Origin: an uncultured Clostridia bacterium
GTDB lineage: Bacteria; Bacillota; Clostridia; Oscillospirales; Ruminococcaceae
NCBI GenBank assembly: GCA_937871145.1
Contig: CALMXN010000086.1
Coordinates: 1-10,389, forward strand
Direction of reading: 5' to 3'
Length of the DNA: 10,389 nt
The notes under the pieces are model-generated. The model made no database searches, was not told where the DNA came from, and was given only the letters and a program-made list of their open reading frames with translations. The translations under genes and the position numbers were made by a program. Every line of letters starts with the position of its first letter. Within the stretch, counting starts at the first letter, position 1. Positions 7,275 through 10,389 of the stretch are shown in pieces.

Positions 7275-8357
7275 ATGAAAAGACGCATTGGTATTCTTAC
7301 TGCCGGCGGTGACTGCCCTGGGCTGAATGCAACTATACGCGGTGTTGCAAAGGCCTGCTATGAAAAATTTGGAACAGACAATGTTGAAATAATCGGTATA
7401 CAGGACGGCTTTGCTGGTCTTATCAATAATCAGTCCCGTGCTATGAAGCCTTCTGACTTTTCAGGAATTCTCAATCAAGGTGGAACAATCTTCGGCACAC
7501 AGAGAACACCATTTAAGCTAATGCAGGTAATCGGCGAGGACAGTGTTGATAAGGTCAAGAATATGAAAGATACCTACAACAAGCTTCAACTTGACTGTCT
7601 TCTTACACTTGGCGGGAACGGAACACACAAAACCGCTAATCTTCTTTCACAGGAAGGCTTGAATATAATCGGACTCCCTAAAACCATTGACAATGATATA
7701 TGGGGAACAGATGTGACCTTCGGGTTCCATACTGCCGTTGATATCGGAACAGAAGTCATCGACCGTCTTCACACTACTGCACAAAGCCACAGACGTATTA
7801 TGGTTGTTGAAATTATGGGAAACAAAGCTGGCTGGTTGAGTCTTTATTGCGGAATTGCAGGTGGAGCAGATATAATTGTTGTTCCAGAAATTCCATTTGA
7901 TACTGACTCAATTTCAAAGGCAGCATTAAAGAGAGCAGAATCAGGCAAGGCATTTTCTATTATTGCTGTTGCTGAAGGTGCCCTCAGCACAGAAGAAGCC
8001 TTAATGAAGAAAAAAGATCGTGCTAAAAAGCGACTTGAAGCAGGTGAAATAACCGCAACAAACCGCATAGCTGCTGCTATTATAAAAAATACAGGAATAG
8101 ACACCCGCGTATGCGTCCCTGGTCATATGCTCCGTGGAGGAAGTCCATCAGCATACGACAGAGTTCTTGCAACAAAATTCGGTGTACACGCGGCACAGCT
8201 TATAGCTGAACAGAAGTATGGCTATACTGTTGCAATGGTGAACACAAAGCTGACAGAAAATCCCCTTTCTGAAATAGCTGGAAAGACAAAATTCATTACC
8301 CCTGACCATCAGCTTGTTAAAACGGCACGGGATATAGGTATTTCATTCGGTGATTAA
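7275..8357 (+). CDS. 6-phosphofructokinase
   Basis: This enzyme phosphorylates fructose 6-phosphate to the 1,6-bisphosphate, the committed step of glycolysis. The 360 residues are about 40 longer than the classical E. coli-type ATP enzyme and fit the longer clades. Visible motifs are the N-terminal phosphate loop GGDCPGLNATIRG (11-23), GGNGT (113-117), PKTIDND (135-141) with the catalytic base Asp139, the substrate-binding VEIMGNKAGW stretch (178-187) and HMLRGGSPSAYDR (284-296) with Arg287. The phosphoryl donor is ambiguous. Gly at the second position after GGN is typical of ATP enzymes, while Lys in PKTIDND is typical of pyrophosphate enzymes; the combination is seen in mixed clades that include ATP-dependent members. 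The start has AAGGAAG at 7261-7267, seven bases before the ATG. A hairpin terminator follows the stop directly. The gene probably shares the promoter of the upstream membrane protein gene. Confidence 0.95.
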   Translation: MKRRIGILTAGGDCPGLNATIRGVAKACYEKFGTDNVEIIGIQDGFAGLINNQSRAMKPSDFSGILNQGGTIFGTQRTPFKLMQVIGEDSVDKVKNMKDTYNKLQLDCLLTLGGNGTHKTANLLSQEGLNIIGLPKTIDNDIWGTDVTFGFHTAVDIGTEVIDRLHTTAQSHRRIMVVEIMGNKAGWLSLYCGIAGGADIIVVPEIPFDTDSISKAALKRAESGKAFSIIAVAEGALSTEEALMKKKDRAKKRLEAGEITATNRIAAAIIKNTGIDTRVCVPGHMLRGGSPSAYDRVLATKFGVHAAQLIAEQKYGYTVAMVNTKLTENPLSEIAGKTKFITPDHQLVKTARDIGISFGD

Positions 8358-8366
8358 TAAAAAAAC

Positions 8367-8397
8367 AAAGGCAGTATAAAATATACTGCCTTTTTCT
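8367..8397. terminator. Bidirectional terminator between pfk and the GNAT gene
   Basis: AAAGGCAGTATA at 8367-8378 pairs perfectly with TATACTGCCTTT at 8382-8393 around three A residues. T-rich runs flank it on both strands (TTTTTC on plus; TTTGTTTTTTT on minus). It lies between the convergent stop codons and can serve both genes. Confidence 0.93.
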
Positions 8398-8853
8398 TTA
8401 TATCTTTTTTGTATAGATCCGTGAGCTGTCGCCCCAAGGGTGATAGCCTGTTCCGAAAAATTCAAATCCATATTTTTCGTAATATCCGACGTGATTGGTA
8501 GCAAGATAAACCTGATTGAAACCTGCACTTTCAGCGTCAGCTTCAATATGCTCAAGAAGCTTTGAGCCGAGTGCCTGACCTCTCATTGATTCTTCAACAT
8601 ACATTGAGGATATCCAAGGACTTAAATCCATTCTGCTTATAAAATCATTGCTTAAAAGTCCGCCACAGCCGATTATCTCATCATTGTCATCAAGCAACAG
8701 ATACCATCTTGGAAGTGCACTTTCAACGCCGATACTGTGTTCAACACAATCGCGATAGCATAGTGAATTATTTACGTTACCCCATTTGCTGTAAATATAC
8801 TCTATTGCTGTTTCAAGGTATTCCGGGTTATCTCTTACGCTGATAATTTTCAT
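8398..8853 (-). CDS. GNAT family N-acetyltransferase
   Basis: Members of this family move an acetyl group from acetyl-CoA to an amine on a small molecule or protein; the substrate here cannot be predicted. The 151 residues form a single GNAT domain. The strand with DDNDEIIGCGGL (55-66) leads to the SSMYVEESMRGQALGSKLLEHIE region (82-104), where RGQALG (91-96) is the pyrophosphate-binding loop for coenzyme A. The C-terminal YYEKYGFEFFG (124-134) is the usual end with the likely general-acid tyrosine region. ATG 8853 is preceded by GAGGTGA on the minus strand at proper spacing. The gene starts 13 bases after the amidohydrolase stop, so the two form one transcript. A similar pairing of a tailoring acetyltransferase with an unrelated hydrolase is common and does not prove a shared pathway. 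Confidence 0.93.
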   Translation of the reverse strand: MKIISVRDNPEYLETAIEYIYSKWGNVNNSLCYRDCVEHSIGVESALPRWYLLLDDNDEIIGCGGLLSNDFISRMDLSPWISSMYVEESMRGQALGSKLLEHIEADAESAGFNQVYLATNHVGYYEKYGFEFFGTGYHPWGDSSRIYTKKI

Positions 8854-8866
8854 CTCGTCACCTCAT

Positions 8867-9670
8867 TTAAATTTTCAGTATTCTTTTAAAGTTCTCACCT
8901 AAAATTTTTCGGTTATCTTCATCTGAAAGTTCAAGTGCAAAAAATCTATTCAGTTCCTCAACATGATCCCACATAGGGAAGTCTGTTCCGAACATCAGCT
9001 TATCCTTGTCAAAATGCTTAATCAGCTCTTTTGACTTCTTAGGTTCTAAGCAGCCAAGGGTACTGCTTGTGTCAAAATACACATTATCAATATCGATCAG
9101 GCACTTAACAGCCTCGTCCCAACGTCTGTATCCCCCAAAATGAGCCGCAAGCACTTTAAGCTGTGGAATTTGCTTCATGACATTTACGAGCCTGTATGGA
9201 CGTGAATAATCGTATCTGTTATCACCCATATGAATAAGTACAGGGAGTCTTCCGGCTATTGCATCATAAATTCTCATTGCCTTCTTGTCGTCAATGTTGA
9301 ATTTCTGAAAATCAGGGTGAAGCTTTATCCCGTGCAATCCGTTTGCTATAATACGTTCAACCTCATCCTCAATGTTTTCATAATCAGGATGTAGTGTTCC
9401 GAAGCCAATAAATTCAGGATGATTTTTACATTCCTCAAATATAAATTCATTTATCTTTTCTGTCTGTTCAGGGACTGTTGCTGTCGAGCAGACAAGATAT
9501 TTTTTTACATTGATTTTTCTTCCTGATTCTATGAGCTTTTCGCTGTCGCCAGGATACCGCATTTTAATATCATAAAAGTCGCCTATTGCCTGTGATGCTT
9601 TTGTTGCAATTTTCTCAGGAAAAATGTGTGCGTGTGCATCATAGATCTCATATTCTCTGAAGTCGTGCAT
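8867..9670 (-). CDS. Metal-dependent amidohydrolase (amidohydrolase-2 / ACMSD-like family)
   Basis: This is a TIM-barrel enzyme of the amidohydrolase superfamily, in the group with ACMSD-type decarboxylases and related hydrolases; the substrate is unknown. The 267 residues cover the whole domain. Every expected metal or catalytic residue can be placed: His13 and His15 in DAHAHIFP, His118 in GIKLHPDF, His147 in LIHMGDN, His177 in LAAHFGG and Asp230 in FGTDFPMW. The presence of the complete set argues for an active cytoplasmic enzyme. ATG 9670 is the chosen start because the HxH motif is at the normal distance; AGGAGAT (9681-9687, plus coordinates) stands ten bases upstream, slightly farther than usual. 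The gene leads a two-gene unit with the GNAT gene. A candidate promoter lies at 9735-9763. Confidence 0.92.
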   Translation of the reverse strand: MHDFREYEIYDAHAHIFPEKIATKASQAIGDFYDIKMRYPGDSEKLIESGRKINVKKYLVCSTATVPEQTEKINEFIFEECKNHPEFIGFGTLHPDYENIEDEVERIIANGLHGIKLHPDFQKFNIDDKKAMRIYDAIAGRLPVLIHMGDNRYDYSRPYRLVNVMKQIPQLKVLAAHFGGYRRWDEAVKCLIDIDNVYFDTSSTLGCLEPKKSKELIKHFDKDKLMFGTDFPMWDHVEELNRFFALELSDEDNRKILGENFKRILKI

Positions 9671-9734
9671 GGTACGGGTTATCTCCTAAATAAAGATTAA
9701 AACATTAACAATCTTATGTTACTGTTTTTAATGT

Positions 9735-9763
9735 ATTATACTAAATATCCTTTGAAATTTCTT
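9735..9763 (-). promoter_or_regulatory. Possible promoter of the amidohydrolase-GNAT unit
   Basis: On the minus strand a perfect TATAAT (plus 9735-9740) lies directly after the stop codon of the mini-chemoreceptor gene, 65 bases before the amidohydrolase start. The -35 position 17 bases upstream reads AAGAAA, a poor match inside the preceding gene. Read-through from the upstream gene is an alternative, as no good terminator is visible between them. Confidence 0.38.
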
Positions 9764-10238
9764 TCATCTGACCAAGTAACGTATTCATATTATTCATATT
9801 ATCAAAAGCTGTTTTCACAGTTTCGTTTGTGGATATAACGGTTGTATGAATTTCATTTGCTATTTCTGAAATACTATCAATAATCTCTTCAATTTTCTCA
9901 GCAGATGTTTTGCTGACATCAGCAAGACTTCTTACTTCCTGTGCAATAACACCAAAGCCCTTGCCACTTTCCTTTGCCCTTGAAGCCTCAATGGAAGCAT
10001 TAAAGCCAAGAATTCTTGTGTTCAGAGCAATATTCTGAATTACCTTGACAGTTTCACTTGTGTTTTCAAGCTGTTGTTTTGCTGTATCTGAAAGCTTGAT
10101 AAGCTGGTCGAAATCCTGTGCAAGCTGAGTTACCTTTGTATTGTTTTCATTAATCAGTTTTTCAGCCTCAGTCAATGAAGATTTAAGCTTATCAACTTTT
10201 AATTTAAGTTCTTCGCATTTTTCGTTTGAGCTGTTCAT
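9741..10238 (-). CDS. Short soluble methyl-accepting chemotaxis-like protein (signalling tip only)
   Basis: The 165-residue product consists of little more than the hairpin tip of a chemoreceptor. Residues 1-60 are predicted heptad-like helix (many Leu, Lys, Glu), residues 64-118 match the tip (IQNIALNTRILGFNASIEASRAKESGKGF... EVRSLADVSKTSAEKI), and 119-165 return as a second helix. There is no membrane segment, no HAMP and no recognisable sensor domain, while ordinary receptors are about three to four times longer. The tip keeps the Glu84 and Arg87 and Glu90 pattern (IEASRAKE), but the usual QTN reads NTR at 73-75. I place the start at ATG 10238, eight bases after AGGAG. The longer in-frame start at 10325 is the -35 box of the promoter and is rejected. 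It could associate with CheA/CheW clusters or with larger receptors, or regulate something else; no chemotaxis gene is nearby. Confidence 0.86.
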   Translation of the reverse strand: MNSSNEKCEELKLKVDKLKSSLTEAEKLINENNTKVTQLAQDFDQLIKLSDTAKQQLENTSETVKVIQNIALNTRILGFNASIEASRAKESGKGFGVIAQEVRSLADVSKTSAEKIEEIIDSISEIANEIHTTVISTNETVKTAFDNMNNMNTLLGQMKEISKDI

Positions 10239-10296
10239 AATTACATCTCCTAACTTTTTATCACATTTACATAAAATATGATAGTTTTCTACTTTA

Positions 10297-10325
10297 ATTT
10301 TAATTCTTTTTTGTACAAAAGTCAA
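10297..10325 (-). promoter_or_regulatory. Promoter of the mini-chemoreceptor gene
   Basis: On the minus strand TTGACT (plus 10320-10325) and TAAAAT (plus 10297-10302) are five-of-six matches with a 17-base spacer. Transcription would begin near 10290, giving a leader of about 50 bases. The palindrome TTTTGTACAAAA at 10309-10320 fills most of the spacer. Confidence 0.78.
10309..10320. repeat. Twelve-base palindrome inside the promoter spacer
   Basis: TTTTGTACAAAA is a perfect palindrome between the -35 and -10 boxes of the mini-chemoreceptor promoter. A repressor bound there would block RNA polymerase. The sequence is simple and AT-rich, so chance remains possible. Confidence 0.4.
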
Positions 10326-10389
10326 TACAGATAAGCTTTTATAAATATTATTTTATTATCATTCTTAGCTAAAATATAAATTTGTTTTT

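Noticed and set aside
8343..8555. Open frame of 70 codons on the minus strand over the pfk/GNAT junction
   Set aside because: It crosses the terminator hairpin and is out of frame with the GNAT gene, which has clear motifs and a ribosome site.
9700..9740. Possible terminator between the mini-chemoreceptor gene and the amidohydrolase gene
   Set aside because: Only short AT-only inverted repeats are present (TTAATGT/ACATTAA with a 19-base loop, and TAACA/TGTTA). They lack GC pairs and a proper T-run, so I do not call a terminator.
10239..10325. N-terminal extension of 29 residues on the mini-chemoreceptor, starting at TTG 10325
   Set aside because: The TTG is part of the -35 box, the stretch contains the promoter and the ribosome site AGGAG, and the encoded residues do not look like receptor sequence. 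ATG 10238 is the better start.
1..10389. Mobile element, phage, toxin-antitoxin or defence system
   Set aside because: No transposase, integrase, terminal inverted repeats, CRISPR repeats or nuclease-type genes are visible, and all genes look like ordinary chromosomal ones with similar base use.

Overview
The window is an ordinary-looking chromosomal segment from a low-GC Gram-positive anaerobe. The AT-rich base use, strong AAGGAGG-type ribosome binding sites, sigma-A-like promoters, TTG and GTG starts, and the style of the proteins (VanS/PhoR-like kinase, separate secD and secF, a clostridial-type phosphofructokinase) point to Bacillota, class Clostridia, perhaps a Ruminococcus-like member of the Oscillospiraceae. 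The genus is an inference from protein style, not a database result.

Layout from left to right: (1) 1-1906, + strand: the 3' part of secD, then secF, overlapping by eight bases and closed by a strong terminator. (2) 1985-4049, - strand: a two-component system, a PhoB/OmpR-type response regulator followed by its overlapping membrane histidine kinase. (3) 4050-4281: a divergent intergenic region with a perfect-consensus promoter facing right and a weaker promoter with direct repeats facing left. (4) 4282-6492, + strand: a membrane PAS-PAS-GGDEF-EAL protein with a degenerate GGDEF site and a complete set of EAL catalytic residues, so probably a c-di-GMP phosphodiesterase. (5) 6609-8357, + strand: a hemolysin III/PAQR-type membrane protein and a 6-phosphofructokinase, probably co-transcribed from a promoter at 6505-6533. 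(6) 8398-9670, - strand: a metal-dependent amidohydrolase and a GNAT acetyltransferase, a two-gene unit. (7) 9741-10238, - strand: a very short soluble protein that is essentially only the signalling tip of a chemoreceptor, with its own promoter.

Genes work together in small units: SecD with SecF in protein export, kinase with regulator in signalling, and perhaps the GNAT enzyme with the amidohydrolase. The signalling genes (two-component system, c-di-GMP enzyme, mini-chemoreceptor) have separate promoters, and nothing in the sequence ties them into one pathway. I see no mobile element, CRISPR array, tRNA or rRNA, and no intergenic stretch longer than 300 bases.

I did not find a convincing undescribed multi-gene system. 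The items most worth a second look are the stand-alone chemoreceptor tip, the degenerate GGDEF domain joined to a competent EAL domain, the mixed cofactor signature of the phosphofructokinase, the extra segment in SecD, and the repeats and palindromes in the promoters.
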